A stretch of 64,000 nucleotides of DNA from an uncultured Burkholderiales bacterium (GCA_903820745.1 CAIJIT010000284.1:28133-92132), one strand, 5' to 3'; numbered from the stretch's first letter, positions 53,247-63,190 are shown. Notes: generated from the sequence alone by a model not told the origin. Program-made: numbers and translations.

Positions 53247-54242
53247 ATGTCCTGGTTGATTTTTTCCAAACTGCTGAACATCTTCCTGGTCGGCGCCATC
53301 GGCTGGTTCGTCGGCCGGATGCGCTGGCTCGGTCATGCCGACGCAAGCGGCGGCGATCCGGCGAGGGTCTTGTCCCGCGCGGCCTTTTATATCTTTGTGC
53401 CGGCGCTGATGTTTCGCACCACCTCCAGGGTCGACTTTGCCGGTCTTCCCTGGGCCATGCTGTACGCATTCTTCGGGCCGCTGCTGCTGCTGATCCTCGG
53501 CACCTATACGCTGCAGCGGTGGCGCGGCAAGGGCCGCACCGACGTCGCGGTGCCGACCGTACGAGCCATCACGGCAAGCTTCGGCAACACCGTGCAAGTC
53601 GGCATTCCACTGGCCGCCAGCCTGTTCGGTGAAGCCGGCCTGGCCATCCATATCACCGTGATGAGCTTGCATGCCTTGACCATCCTGACGCTGCTGACCG
53701 CACTGATCGAGCTCGACCTGGCCAGAGAGCGCGCACGCACCCAAAGTGGCGTCAGTTTGCTGCAGACCCTCATGCTGACGGTCCGCAATACCGTCGTCCA
53801 TCCGGTCGTGCTGCCGATCATCGCGGGTCTGCTCTGCAATGCCCTGGGGCTGCGTCCACCGGCTTTCATCGACGAGTTGCTGCAATTGCTGGCCACGGCC
53901 GTGGTGCCTTTGTGCCTGACGCTGACCGGCATGTCGATCGCCTATTACGGCTGGCCCAAAGTCTGGCAGGGCATCGTCGGGACGGTTGCGCTGAAGCTCT
54001 TGTTGTTTCCAGCCATGGTGCTGGTGTTAGCCCATTGGGGCCTGGGTCTGTCGGGCATGGCGCTGAACGTGGTCGTGATGATGGCCGCCTTGCCGACCGG
54101 CACCAACGCCTTGATTTTTGCTCAGCGCTACCGTTCGCTGGAGGCCGAGACGACTGCGGCCACCGTCCTCTCCACCCTTTTGTTCATGCTCAGCGCGCCG
54201 CTGTGGTTGTGGCTGTTGAGCCGCTTCGAGCAGGCGAGCTGA
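53247..54242 (+). CDS. AEC-family transporter
   Basis: A 331-residue inner-membrane carrier of the auxin-efflux-carrier family with about ten helices. KLLNIFLVGAIGWFVG opens it, GNTVQVGIPLAASLFGEAG matches the family's conserved helix, and MAALPTGTNALIFAQRY is the typical C-terminal helix. Substrates are small organic acids or unknown. It follows topB by 19 bp. Confidence 0.85.
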   Translation: MSWLIFSKLLNIFLVGAIGWFVGRMRWLGHADASGGDPARVLSRAAFYIFVPALMFRTTSRVDFAGLPWAMLYAFFGPLLLLILGTYTLQRWRGKGRTDVAVPTVRAITASFGNTVQVGIPLAASLFGEAGLAIHITVMSLHALTILTLLTALIELDLARERARTQSGVSLLQTLMLTVRNTVVHPVVLPIIAGLLCNALGLRPPAFIDELLQLLATAVVPLCLTLTGMSIAYYGWPKVWQGIVGTVALKLLLFPAMVLVLAHWGLGLSGMALNVVVMMAALPTGTNALIFAQRYRSLEAETTAATVLSTLLFMLSAPLWLWLLSRFEQAS

Positions 54243-54275
54243 CAAGACTGCCGAGGCATCTGTGAAAATGCCGGC

Positions 54276-55562
54276 ATGAATGCATCCCACAAAGAATTGT
54301 TCGCCTATGTCGACGGCCTTGGCGCTGCAGCAAGGCAGGCCGCTGCAGCGATGGCCGCCGCGCCGACTGCGGCCAAAGACATGGCTTTGCTGGCGCTGGC
54401 AAGGCGCCTGCGCGAATCCGGTCCGGCACTGGCCAAGGCCAATGGACTAGACTTGAAAGCTGCTGCCGCTGCTGGTCTGGACGCGCCGCTGATCGACCGG
54501 CTCAAGCTCGGCGCCAAGGAGCTCGCCACGGTGGCGCTGGGCTGCGAGCAGATCGCCGCGATGCCTGATCCGGTCGGCGAAATCACTGGCGTCAAGCGCC
54601 GCCCCAGCGGCATCAGCGTCGGCCAGATGCGCGTGCCCTTGGGCGTTTTCGGCATGATTTACGAAAGCCGGCCGAACGTGACGATCGAAGCGGCCGCGCT
54701 GGCGATCAAGAGCGGCAATGCCTGCATCCTGCGCGGCGGCTCCGAAGCCTTGCATTCGAACCTGGCGCTGGCGGCGCTGGTCGGGCTGGCGCTGACCGAG
54801 GCCGGCCTGCCGGCGACAGCCGTGCAGTTGATCAACACCACCGATCGCGCCGCCGTGGGCCGCTTGATCACGAGGCCCGACTATGTCGACGTGATCATTC
54901 CGCGCGGCGGCAAAAGCCTGATCAGCCGCATCATGGCCGAGGCCAAAGTGCCCGTGATCAAGCATCTGGACGGCAATTGCCACAGCTATATCGACGCCGA
55001 AGTCGATTTCCAGATGGCTTTGACCGTGGTGCTGAACGCCAAGACGCAAAAATACAGCCCTTGCAACGCGACCGAGTCGCTGCTGGTGCATGCCGAGCAA
55101 GCGGGGGATTTCTTGCCGCATATCGGCGCACTGCTGGCAGCCAGGGACGTCGAGATGCGTGGCTGTCCACGTGCGCTGGCGTTGCTTGGGCCGCTGCCCG
55201 GAGCCAAGCTGGCGGCAGCGACCGAAACCGACTGGAGCGAGGAATACCTGGCGCCGATCATCAGCATCAAGGTGGTCGACAGCCTCGACGAGGCGATCAG
55301 CCATATCAACCGCTACGGCTCGCACCATACCGACGCGATCCTGACGACGAACCATGGCAACGCGATGCGTTTCCTGCGTGAGGTCGATTCAGCCTCGGTG
55401 ATGATCAATGCCAGCACGCGTTTTGCCGATGGCTTCGAATATGGCCTGGGCGCCGAGATCGGCATCTCGACCGACAAGCTGCATGCCCGCGGGCCGGTGG
55501 GCCTGGAAGGGCTGACCTCGATGAAATGGGTCGTGTTCGGTCAGGGCGAGGTGCGGCAGTGA
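54276..55562 (+). CDS. proA: Gamma-glutamyl phosphate reductase
   Basis: It reduces gamma-glutamyl phosphate to glutamate semialdehyde in proline synthesis. It is 428 residues with an ALDH-like fold: [32 protein letters not shown], and the catalytic Cys in [14 protein letters not shown]. The C-terminus has [24 protein letters not shown]. Its stop overlaps the queC start. No proB is in the window. Confidence 0.95.
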   Translation: MNASHKELFAYVDGLGAAARQAAAAMAAAPTAAKDMALLALARRLRESGPALAKANGLDLKAAAAAGLDAPLIDRLKLGAKELATVALGCEQIAAMPDPVGEITGVKRRPSGISVGQMRVPLGVFGMIYESRPNVTIEAAALAIKSGNACILRGGSEALHSNLALAALVGLALTEAGLPATAVQLINTTDRAAVGRLITRPDYVDVIIPRGGKSLISRIMAEAKVPVIKHLDGNCHSYIDAEVDFQMALTVVLNAKTQKYSPCNATESLLVHAEQAGDFLPHIGALLAARDVEMRGCPRALALLGPLPGAKLAAATETDWSEEYLAPIISIKVVDSLDEAISHINRYGSHHTDAILTTNHGNAMRFLREVDSASVMINASTRFADGFEYGLGAEIGISTDKLHARGPVGLEGLTSMKWVVFGQGEVRQ

Positions 55563-56269
55563 ACGCTGCCAGCCAGCGCAAGGCGCTGGTGCTGTTCTCG
55601 GGCGGCCAGGATTCCACCGCCTGCCTGGCCTGGGCGCTTGAGCGCTATGCGCAGGTCGAGACCATCGGTTTCGACTATGGCCAGCGGCACCGGATCGAGC
55701 TCGATTGCAGGCTCGATGTGCTGCGTGGATTGCACGCGCAGTTCCCGGCCTGGTCGCCAAAGCTCGGTGAAGATCATCTGCTCGATCTGAGCCTGCTGGG
55801 CCAGTTGTCCGACACCGCGCTGACCGAGGCGCGGGCGATCGAGCTGCAAGCCAATGGACTGCCCAATACCTTCGTGCCGGGACGCAATCTGTTGTTCCTC
55901 AGCTTCGCGGCGACGCTGGCTTACCGGCGCGGCGCTTCGGTGCTGGTCGGCGGCATGTGCGAAACCGATTACTCGGGCTACCCCGATTGCCGCGACAACA
56001 CGCTGAAGGCCTTGCAAGTGGCGTTGAGCCTCGGCCTGGACCAGCCGATGACGATCGAGACGCCGCTGATGTTCCTGACCAAGGCGCAGACCTGGCGCCT
56101 GAGCGAGCAGCTCGGCGGGACGGCGCTCAACGACTTGATCATCGAACGCACCCATACCTGCTATCTGGGCCAGCGCGATCAGCGCCATGCCTGGGGTTAC
56201 GGCTGCGGCAGCTGCCCGGCCTGCGAGTTGCGCGCACGCGGCCATGCCGAATTCATGGGCCTGCGATGA
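55559..56269 (+). CDS. queC: 7-cyano-7-deazaguanine synthase
   Basis: QueC converts 7-carboxy-7-deazaguanine to preQ0 with ATP and ammonia, for queuosine in tRNA. It is 236 residues. The PP-loop is [15 protein letters not shown], and the zinc cluster is CYLG...[10 protein letters not shown]. The start is GTG 55559, overlapping the proA stop (GTGA), with GAGGTG just upstream. FolE, the first enzyme of the same deazapurine pathway, is 1 kb away on the other strand. Confidence 0.93.
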   Translation: MNAASQRKALVLFSGGQDSTACLAWALERYAQVETIGFDYGQRHRIELDCRLDVLRGLHAQFPAWSPKLGEDHLLDLSLLGQLSDTALTEARAIELQANGLPNTFVPGRNLLFLSFAATLAYRRGASVLVGGMCETDYSGYPDCRDNTLKALQVALSLGLDQPMTIETPLMFLTKAQTWRLSEQLGGTALNDLIIERTHTCYLGQRDQRHAWGYGCGSCPACELRARGHAEFMGLR

Positions 56270-56811
56270 GCCGCCTGTCGTCGACCGTCTTGCTGATCGC
56301 AGCGATGCTGCTGTTCTGGGGCATCGGCGCTTACAACCGCCTGATGCGACTGCGCAACGGCATCGGCGAGGCCTTTGGCCACCTCGATCAACATCTGAAT
56401 GAGCGCGCTGTCGTCTGCAGCCAGTTGCTGACCAGGTTGCGGCCCTTGCTACCCAGCGAGCAGGCGACCTTCGATGCTTTGGAGAGCGCACAGAACGATG
56501 CACAAGCTGCGGCCCAGGCGGCACGGGCCAAGCCCCATGCCGGCGACCCGGTGGCCAACCTCGCCGTGGCCAGCGCGGTCCACGCGGCGGCGCTGGCCCG
56601 CTTGATGTCGCTGCTTGAACATCAGGCCGAATTGCGCGAGCAGGCCGACATCGACGCCATGGTCGACGAGCTGAAGTTGATCGAACGCCAGCGCGCCTTT
56701 GCGCGCCAGGTTTTCAATCAAGCGGTGGCGCATTACAACCAGGCCACGCAACAGTTCCCGACGCGCATCCTGGCCGGCATTTACGGCTTCACCGAAGCCC
56801 GCTCGCTCTGA
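56266..56811 (+). CDS. LemA-like membrane protein
   Basis: A 181-residue protein with one N-terminal membrane helix followed by a helical cytoplasmic or periplasmic bundle. [26 protein letters not shown] and [21 protein letters not shown] match the start and end of LemA proteins, whose function is unclear. The middle is more divergent. The ATG overlaps the queC stop (ATGA). Confidence 0.75.
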   Translation: MSRLSSTVLLIAAMLLFWGIGAYNRLMRLRNGIGEAFGHLDQHLNERAVVCSQLLTRLRPLLPSEQATFDALESAQNDAQAAAQAARAKPHAGDPVANLAVASAVHAAALARLMSLLEHQAELREQADIDAMVDELKLIERQRAFARQVFNQAVAHYNQATQQFPTRILAGIYGFTEARSL

Positions 56812-56820
56812 TCACTTGGC

Positions 56821-57243
56821 TCAGTTGCAGACGATGGCGCCCGAGCTATCGAGTTCACGGAACAAGGCCGTCAGCGCAGCGCCGCCCATGGTGTAGGGGT
56901 CGAGCCGCCCGGTTTCCGAATATTTCAGCACCAGGGCCGGGTTGAGCCGGTGCAGGTTGACCTGCCCCATCGCCCAGCCAGAGAACTGACGCTCGGCGAT
57001 TTCTTCGTAGCAGAGCAGGATCACATGGTTGTGACGCGGGTCGGCAACGATCTGGTTGTAGCGCGCATTGACCGCATCGCGCCCACCTTCGAGCACCTGC
57101 ATGAAGATGCCATCGGTGTAGCAAAGCAGGCCGGTGAGTCCCTCGGCGGGGTTGTGCTCACGCGACTGCTTGAGAATTGCCGCAAGCTCGGTTTCGCCGA
57201 TCGGGCTGTTGGCGCGGCTGGCATACATCAGGCGGACGAGCAT
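56821..57243 (-). CDS. BLUF-domain blue-light photoreceptor
   Basis: A 140-residue stand-alone BLUF protein that binds FAD and senses blue light. The key residues are in place: Tyr7 (LMYAS), Asn31 and Gln49 (GIFMQVLEGG), and FSGWAMG with Trp90 and Met92. A C-terminal helical extension of about 45 residues is where output usually lies. No effector domain is fused. AGGAG lies 9 nt before its ATG. It is 29 bp downstream of folE on the same strand, so probably co-transcribed. Confidence 0.92.
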   Translation of the reverse strand: MLVRLMYASRANSPIGETELAAILKQSREHNPAEGLTGLLCYTDGIFMQVLEGGRDAVNARYNQIVADPRHNHVILLCYEEIAERQFSGWAMGQVNLHRLNPALVLKYSETGRLDPYTMGGAALTALFRELDSSGAIVCN

Positions 57244-57272
57244 GGTTATGACTCCTGGTAGGGCGGTAGGGT

Positions 57273-57998
57273 TCAGCTGGACTTGATCAGCGATAGAAAT
57301 TCACGGCGCAGGTTGGAGTTCTTCAAGAAGGCCCCGCGCATCACGCTATTGATCATCTTGGTTTCGGTGTCCTTGACCCCACGCCAATGCATGCAGAAAT
57401 GATCGGCTTCCATGACGATGGCCAGGCCATCGGGCTGAACACGCTCCTGCAACTCGTTGGCCAGCATCGTCACCGCCTCCTCCTGGATCTGCGGCCGGCT
57501 CATGATCCAGTCACAGATCCTTGCGTATTTGGACAAGCCGATCAGGTTCGAATGCTCGTTGGGCAGCAAACCGATCCAGACCCGGCCCATGATCGGGCAG
57601 AGATGATGCGAGCAGGCGCTGCGCACGGTGATCGGCCCGACGATCATCAGCTCGTTGAGCCTTGTCACGTTGGGGAATTCGGTCACCGAAGGCATCGGCA
57701 CATAGCGGCCCTTGAAGACTTCGCGCACGAACATCTTGGCCACGCGCTTGGCGGTTTCCTGAGTGTTGTGATCGCTGTCGGTATCGATCACCAGCGCACG
57801 CAGCACCTCCTGCATCTTCGTTTGCACTTCGGCCTGCAACTCGTCGAGCTCGCCGTCTTCGACAAAAGCCGAAATATTGTCATTCGCGTGGTGGCGACAA
57901 CCAGCATTGACGAGACGGTAGCGGATCCTTTCGGATGCAGGCAAGTTTGCAGTTGTGGCTGCGGTGCGGGTTTTGTGGTCAGGCTTGGCGCCGGTCAT
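57273..57998 (-). CDS. folE: GTP cyclohydrolase I
   Basis: It converts GTP to dihydroneopterin triphosphate for folate, and also for queuosine via QueD. It is 241 residues from ATG 57998. The core has SACSHHLCPIMGRVWIGLLP with zinc ligands, IGLSKYARI and VMEADHFCMHWRG. The first 50 or so residues are a non-conserved extension, so a later start is possible. It is divergent from rsmB, and BLUF follows. Confidence 0.93.
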   Translation of the reverse strand: MTGAKPDHKTRTAATTANLPASERIRYRLVNAGCRHHANDNISAFVEDGELDELQAEVQTKMQEVLRALVIDTDSDHNTQETAKRVAKMFVREVFKGRYVPMPSVTEFPNVTRLNELMIVGPITVRSACSHHLCPIMGRVWIGLLPNEHSNLIGLSKYARICDWIMSRPQIQEEAVTMLANELQERVQPDGLAIVMEADHFCMHWRGVKDTETKMINSVMRGAFLKNSNLRREFLSLIKSS

Positions 57999-58078
57999 GG
58001 TGGGACTCACTGTTCTTGAACTGCTGGCATTGTGGCCGGATTGCAAAGACCGTGTCGCCGCGGGCCTACACTGGGCCC

Positions 58079-59419
58079 TTGACTACCCATCTGCCCACCC
58101 AATCCCCACCGCTGCAGCGCTTGCTGCTCGAAGTGGCCGATGCCGTCCAGGGCGTGCGCGACGGCAAGTCGCTGACCGAGTTGCTGGCGCGCGTTCCGGC
58201 CGAACTGCGACCGGCCACCCAGAGCCTGAGCTTTCATGTACTGCGCGGCTTGGGCAGCGCAAGCGCGGCCAGAATGCTGCTGGCACCGAAGGCCCCGCCG
58301 CCCAAAGTCGACAGCCTGTTGATCAGCGCGCTGGCCTTGCTCTGGCCCAGCGCCGTGCCGATCTATGCCGAACATACGGTGGTGGACCAGGCCGTCAGCG
58401 CGGCGCGCAAGCGCGCGCCGGCCAGTGCCGGCTTCGTCAACGCGGTCTTGCGGCGTTTCGTCCGCGAACGGGATGCCATCGTGCAGTCTGTGCTGCGCGA
58501 TCCACAGGGCCGGTTCAACCATCCGCCCTGGTGGATCGACCGCACAAAAGCCGATTGGCCCGGGCCATGGCAGGCCATGCTGATGGCCAATAACGAACAC
58601 CCGCCGATGACTTTGCGCGTCAATGCCCGACATGGGACGGCGAGCGCCTATATCGAGCGGCTCGCCGCAGCCGGGATAGCCGCGCGTTTGGTCGGGCAGC
58701 TGGCGCCACAGGCGGTCATGCTGGAACGCGCCATGCCGGTGACGGCCTTGCCGGGCTTTGAGCATGGGCAGGTGTCGGTGCAGGACGCTGCGGCGCAGCT
58801 GGCCGCGCCCTTGCTGGTCGGCGCACAGCCCGGCCTGCCGGCCATCGCTGAGGGTGCGCTGGTGCTCGATGCCTGCTCGGCGCCAGGCGGCAAAACCGCG
58901 CATTTGCTCGAACTCGCCGATCTCGACCTGCTGGCGCTCGACAACGATGCCAAACGCCTGCTGCGCGTGCAGGAAAACCTGACCCGATTGCAGCGGCAGG
59001 CCCGCTTGCAAGCGGGCGATGCACGCGACCCTGCGGCCTGGTGGGACGGCCGGCCGTTCGACGCGATCCTGCTCGACGCGCCCTGCAGTGCCTCGGGCAT
59101 CGTGCGCCGGCACCCGGACGTGCGCTGGCTGCGCCGGCCCGGCGACATCGGCAATCTGGCGCAGATCCAGGCCGACCTGCTGGAAGCCTTGTGGCCGACC
59201 CTGAAACCAGGCGGGCGACTGGTTTACGCGACCTGCTCGATTTTCAAAACCGAAGGTTCAAGCCAGATCGACGCATTTTTACAACGCCATGCGGACGCCT
59301 TTGGGGTTGAAATCGCCGGCCTGACCGGTCATTTGCTGCCTGTCGCAGACAATCAACTACCGGCAGCGCCGTCGATGTTCGATGGCTTCTACTATGCGCT
59401 GCTGGTCAAAAAAACCTGA
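58079..59419 (+). CDS. rsmB: 16S rRNA (cytosine-967-C5)-methyltransferase RsmB
   Basis: It methylates C967 of 16S rRNA using SAM. It is 446 residues from TTG 58079. The N-terminal NusB-like helical domain (LQRLLLEVADAVQGV; ASAGFVNAVLRRF) is followed by the methyltransferase with VLDACSAPGGKTAHLLE, LLDAPCSASGIVRRHPD and VYATCSIFKTE, holding both catalytic Cys. No ATG is available near the conserved start. TTG 58079 fits family length; GTG 58052 is an alternative. It leads the cluster with DUF4390 and ntrY. Confidence 0.9.
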   Translation: MTTHLPTQSPPLQRLLLEVADAVQGVRDGKSLTELLARVPAELRPATQSLSFHVLRGLGSASAARMLLAPKAPPPKVDSLLISALALLWPSAVPIYAEHTVVDQAVSAARKRAPASAGFVNAVLRRFVRERDAIVQSVLRDPQGRFNHPPWWIDRTKADWPGPWQAMLMANNEHPPMTLRVNARHGTASAYIERLAAAGIAARLVGQLAPQAVMLERAMPVTALPGFEHGQVSVQDAAAQLAAPLLVGAQPGLPAIAEGALVLDACSAPGGKTAHLLELADLDLLALDNDAKRLLRVQENLTRLQRQARLQAGDARDPAAWWDGRPFDAILLDAPCSASGIVRRHPDVRWLRRPGDIGNLAQIQADLLEALWPTLKPGGRLVYATCSIFKTEGSSQIDAFLQRHADAFGVEIAGLTGHLLPVADNQLPAAPSMFDGFYYALLVKKT

Positions 59420-59433
59420 TTCCAATCCAAGCC

Positions 59434-60045
59434 TTGAACAAGCCTGCCGCCATCGCCGCCAATGCCCTGCAATCAGCCGTGCTGCGCTGGCTACTGGCGA
59501 TCGCGTTGCTGTTGGCGCTGATGGCCCCGGCATCGCATGCCGAAGGGGTCGAACTGATCCAACTGAGCAGCAGCCGCAGCGACGAAGGCCTGGAGCTGAG
59601 TTTCAGCACTCGTTTCGAGTTACCGCATGCGGCCGAAGATGCCCTGCTCAAAGGCGTGCCGATCTACTTCACCGCTGAGGCGGTGCTGCTGCGCGGCCGC
59701 TGGTACTGGCGCGATGCCAGGGTAGCCCGCGCCACCCGCACTTGGCGGCTGGCATGGCAACCGTTGACCCGCCAGTACAAGATCAGCACCGGCGGTCTGA
59801 ACCAGAGCTACGCCAGCTTGAGCGAGGCTTTGTCCGCGCTGCGCGGCGTCTCGGAATGGCGCATCGCTGAAAACCGCGAACTTGAAGACGGCCGCCATTA
59901 CATCGAGTTCAGCTTCAAGCTCGACACCAGCCAGTTGCCGCGACCGATGCAGATCGGCCTGGGTTCACCTGAAGGATGGGGCTTGAGTATCGAGCGCAGC
60001 CTGTCGCTGAACAGCGATTTCAGCTCGCGTCCCATCGCGCCATGA
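59434..60045 (+). CDS. DUF4390 exported protein
   Basis: A 203-residue conserved protein of unknown function with a signal peptide (LLAIALLLALMAPASHA, cleaved after about residue 36). TRFELPHAAEDALLKGVPIYF and RTWRLAWQPLTRQYKIS identify the DUF4390 family, usually encoded between rsmB and ntrY in betaproteobacteria. The start must be TTG 59434 or GTG-like, because the first ATG lies inside the signal peptide. Its stop overlaps the ntrY start (ATGA), suggesting a linked sensory role. Confidence 0.85.
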   Translation: MNKPAAIAANALQSAVLRWLLAIALLLALMAPASHAEGVELIQLSSSRSDEGLELSFSTRFELPHAAEDALLKGVPIYFTAEAVLLRGRWYWRDARVARATRTWRLAWQPLTRQYKISTGGLNQSYASLSEALSALRGVSEWRIAENRELEDGRHYIEFSFKLDTSQLPRPMQIGLGSPEGWGLSIERSLSLNSDFSSRPIAP

Positions 60046-62303
60046 GCAAGCAGGCTCGTTGGGCCTGGGTCATCTCGCTGGTGGCGATAACGGGCATTGG
60101 CGGTGTGCTGGCCTTCCTGCTGTCAATCAACGCCGGCCAGCGCGGATTCTTCGATCGCCACTATGTCTGGCTGTTCTGGGTCAATATCGCCGTCGCCCTG
60201 GCCCTGGTGCTGGTGATCGGCATGGCCGGGCTGCGCCTGTTCTTGCGCGTCAGGCGCGGCAAGTTCGGCAGCCGCTTGCTGCTCAAGTTGGCGGGCATTT
60301 TTGCGTTGGTCGGGGTGATGCCGGGCGTGATGATTTATACGGTGTCGTATCAGTTCGTCAACCGCAGCATTGAGAGCTGGTTCGACGTGCGTCTGGCCAG
60401 TGCGCTGGACGCCGGCCTCAACCTCGGCCGCGGCACACTCGACGGCATGGTCGCTGACCTGGCGAACAAGACCCGCGATGCCGCTGAGCGCATGTCCGAG
60501 TCCTCTGCTGTGCCGCAACCACTGGCACTCGAGCGCCTGCGCAATCAACTCGGCGCACGCACCGTCGCCCTGGTCGGCGGCAATGGCCAGATTCTGCTCT
60601 CCGTGGGCGGCGACACCAGCTCGCTGACGCCCGACCGACCTGCTGCCGACAAGCTGCGCCAGGCTCGCAGCGCCGGCGTCATCAGCCACCTGGAAGGGCT
60701 GGAAGACGAAGCCCAGGCCTTGCAAGGCAAGGCAATCATCCGCGCGCTGGCGCTGCTGCCCAATACCGAGATGCGGCTGGGCACCAGCGGCCTGGGTGAA
60801 CGCTACCTGATGGTGGCACAGCGAGTGCCGACCGGCATGCTGATCAATGCCTTGGCTGTGCAGACGGCCAGCGTCGAATACCAGCAACGCGCGCTCGAGC
60901 GCGACGGCCTGCGGCGCATGTACCTCGGCACGCTGACGCTGGTGCTGATTCTGGCCGTGTTCGGTGCGCTACTGCTGGCCGTGACGCTGGGCAACCAACT
61001 GGCGCGGCCGCTGCTGCTGCTGGCCGATGGCGTGCGGCAAGTGGCGCAAGGCGATCTGTCCGCCAAACCGGTATTGAGTTCGCGTGACGAACTCGGCGGG
61101 CTGACAAGGTCGTTTGCCGACATGACCGAGCAGCTGGCCGAAGCGCGTGCGATGGTCGAGCGCAGCGTGGCTGATCTGGAAGGGGCACGCACGAATTTGC
61201 AGACGATTCTGGACAACCTGACCGCCGGTGTGATCGTCTTCAATGCCCAGGCGCAGATCGTCACCGTCAATCCGGGTGCCACCCGCATCCTGCGCCTGCC
61301 GCTGGCCGACTACCGGGGCCGCAGGCTTGATGAAGTGCCGCAACTGCACGCCTTCGCCGACGCCGTGGGTCAGCGTTTTGACCAATACAGCCCCGAGGCC
61401 GGCGAGCGCGACCATTGGCAGGATGCGCTCGAATTGCAGCTTGAGGCGGGCCAGGACCTGTTGACCCTGCTGGTACGCGGCGCCCAGTTGCCGGATGACG
61501 CGCGGCTGATGGTTTTCGATGACATCTCCGAGGTGGTGTCGGCCCAGCGTTCGGCAGCCTGGAGCGAAGTCGCCCGGCGCCTGGCGCATGAAATCAAGAA
61601 CCCGCTGACGCCGATCCAGCTCTCAGCCGAGAGGCTGCAGCACAAGCTCGAATCGAAGCTCGAAGGTGCCGATCAGGCGATGCTGATTCGTTCCGTCGCC
61701 ACCATCGTCAACCAGGTGCAGTCGATGAAGCAGCTGGTCAACGAGTTCCGCGACTACGCGCGCCTGCCTTCGGCAACCTTGAAAGCCCTGGACCTGAACG
61801 AGTTGGTGACCGACGTGCTGTCGCTTTACGCCGAGGACCAGGAGCGTGGCCGCCTGCGCGCCGAGCTCGATCCGGCACCTCCGCTGATCAGTGGTGACGC
61901 GACCCAGTTACGCCAGGTGATCCACAACCTGGTGCAGAATTCGCTCGACGCGGTGCAGGACCGCAGCGACGGCCAAGTGCTGGTGCGCACGCGGCAGGCT
62001 TACACTGAAGCCGGTGCACCGCTCGCCCTACGCCTGCAAATCATCGACAACGGTCATGGTTTTGCCGAGAAAGTGCTGAAGCGTGCATTTGAACCCTATG
62101 TCACGACCAAGACCAAAGGCACCGGCCTGGGCTTGGCCGTTGTGAAGAAAATAGCTGATGAGCATGGCGCCCGCATCCGTTTGTCGAACCTGCATCTGCA
62201 GGCAGATGAGGCCCTGCCTGTGATTGGCGCACAAGTTTCCTTGTCCTTTTCAAAACTCGCGACAGCAATGGCCGAAGTTGGCGCAGTGCAATATCCCGCA
62301 TAG
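60042..62303 (+). CDS. ntrY: NtrY-type sensor histidine kinase
   Basis: A 753-residue membrane kinase. Two or three membrane helices lie in the first 110 residues. A periplasmic sensor region (about 115-290) and another helix (near 300-320) follow. Next come a HAMP domain, a PAS domain (TILDNLTAGVIVFNAQAQIV), the HisKA box with His near residue 516 (RLAHEIKNPLTPIQLSAERL), and the ATPase with NGHGF and GTGLGLAVVKKI. The family senses nitrogen or redox state. It pairs with the response regulator 9 bp downstream. Confidence 0.93.
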   Translation: MSKQARWAWVISLVAITGIGGVLAFLLSINAGQRGFFDRHYVWLFWVNIAVALALVLVIGMAGLRLFLRVRRGKFGSRLLLKLAGIFALVGVMPGVMIYTVSYQFVNRSIESWFDVRLASALDAGLNLGRGTLDGMVADLANKTRDAAERMSESSAVPQPLALERLRNQLGARTVALVGGNGQILLSVGGDTSSLTPDRPAADKLRQARSAGVISHLEGLEDEAQALQGKAIIRALALLPNTEMRLGTSGLGERYLMVAQRVPTGMLINALAVQTASVEYQQRALERDGLRRMYLGTLTLVLILAVFGALLLAVTLGNQLARPLLLLADGVRQVAQGDLSAKPVLSSRDELGGLTRSFADMTEQLAEARAMVERSVADLEGARTNLQTILDNLTAGVIVFNAQAQIVTVNPGATRILRLPLADYRGRRLDEVPQLHAFADAVGQRFDQYSPEAGERDHWQDALELQLEAGQDLLTLLVRGAQLPDDARLMVFDDISEVVSAQRSAAWSEVARRLAHEIKNPLTPIQLSAERLQHKLESKLEGADQAMLIRSVATIVNQVQSMKQLVNEFRDYARLPSATLKALDLNELVTDVLSLYAEDQERGRLRAELDPAPPLISGDATQLRQVIHNLVQNSLDAVQDRSDGQVLVRTRQAYTEAGAPLALRLQIIDNGHGFAEKVLKRAFEPYVTTKTKGTGLGLAVVKKIADEHGARIRLSNLHLQADEALPVIGAQVSLSFSKLATAMAEVGAVQYPA

Positions 62304-62312
62304 TAGGTATCC

Positions 62313-62999
62313 ATGGCAACAATTCTTGTAGTCGACGACGAACTTGGCATCCGTGCCCTGTTGTCAGAAATCCTCAGCGATGAGGGTCATACGATCGAAA
62401 TCGCCGAGAACGCTGCGCAAGCGCGCGCCGTACGCGAGCGACTCCGCCCTGATCTGGTCCTGCTCGACATCTGGATGCCCGATGTCGACGGCATCACCTT
62501 GCTGAAGGAATGGGGCGCCATCGGCATGTTGACGATGCCCGTGATCATGATGAGCGGCCACGGCACCATCGACACCGCCGTGGAAGCCACCAAGCTGGGC
62601 GCGATCGCCTTTCTTGAAAAGCCGATCACCTTGCAGAAGCTGTTGCGTGCGGTCGAGCAGGCGCTGGTCAAGGCTGCCCCGCGGCCGGTTGCCATCGCCG
62701 GCATGGCAGGCTTCACACGCAGCGGCGTCAACCCGCAGCCGGTCATGCACAGCCTGGCGCAGCACTCAGTGCAAGCGCCTCCCGGCCTGGCGTCGATCCA
62801 GCCCTTCGACCTTGATCGGCCCTTGCGCGAGTCGCGCGACGCCTTCGAAAAGTCCTATTTCGAATTCCATCTCGCCAAGGAAAACGGCTCGATGACCCGC
62901 GTTGCCGAGAAGACCGGCCTCGAGCGCACCCATCTCTATCGCAAGCTCAAGCAACTCGGCGTTGATCACAGCCGCAACAAGAGGAACAACGGAAACTGA
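62313..62999 (+). CDS. NtrX-like response regulator lacking the AAA+ domain
   Basis: A 228-residue regulator. The receiver domain (1-120) has Asp-Asp at VVDDE, phospho-acceptor Asp52 (LVLLDIWMPDVDG) and Lys in FLEKPI. After a linker comes a Fis-type helix-turn-helix (SMTRVAEKTGLERTHLYRKLKQLGV) at the C-terminus. Classical NtrX has a sigma-54-activating AAA+ domain of about 240 residues between these parts; here it is absent with no sign of a frameshift. It may act as a plain DNA-binding regulator. Its partner is NtrY. Confidence 0.88.
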   Translation: MATILVVDDELGIRALLSEILSDEGHTIEIAENAAQARAVRERLRPDLVLLDIWMPDVDGITLLKEWGAIGMLTMPVIMMSGHGTIDTAVEATKLGAIAFLEKPITLQKLLRAVEQALVKAAPRPVAIAGMAGFTRSGVNPQPVMHSLAQHSVQAPPGLASIQPFDLDRPLRESRDAFEKSYFEFHLAKENGSMTRVAEKTGLERTHLYRKLKQLGVDHSRNKRNNGN

Positions 63000-63008
63000 T
63001 GCTAGAAT
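63000..63008 (+). promoter_or_regulatory. Extended -10 promoter for tRNA-Phe
   Basis: TGCTAGAAT is an extended -10 element (TGn-TAGAAT) ending about 55 bp before the tRNA. No good -35 is seen, which fits an extended -10 promoter. Confidence 0.5.
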
Positions 63009-63063
63009 TCGCCTCTTCGCTGATTTGGGACAGGCTCAGCCATCCCCGAAAACGCCGAGAAAA

Positions 63064-63139
63064 GGCCTGGTAGCTCAGTCGGTAGAGCAGCGGATTGAAA
63101 ATCCGCGTGTCGGTGGTTCGATTCCGCCCCGGGCCACCA
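63064..63139 (+). tRNA. tRNA-Phe (anticodon GAA)
   Basis: A 76-nt cloverleaf including an encoded CCA. The acceptor GGCCTGG pairs with CCGGGCC (one G-T). The D arm has TAGCTCAGTCGGTAGAGCA, the anticodon stem-loop CGGATTGAAAATCCG shows GAA, and the T arm is GGTGGTTCGATTCCGCC. A terminator follows. Confidence 0.97.
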
Positions 63140-63155
63140 AACGAGCAATGGAATG

Positions 63156-63190
63156 AAGCACCTAGCGCCACGAGCATTAGGTGCTTTTTT
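63156..63190 (+). terminator. Rho-independent terminator after tRNA-Phe
   Basis: AAGCACCTA (63156-63164) pairs with TAGGTGCTT (63178-63186), followed by a T-run to 63190. Confidence 0.8.
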
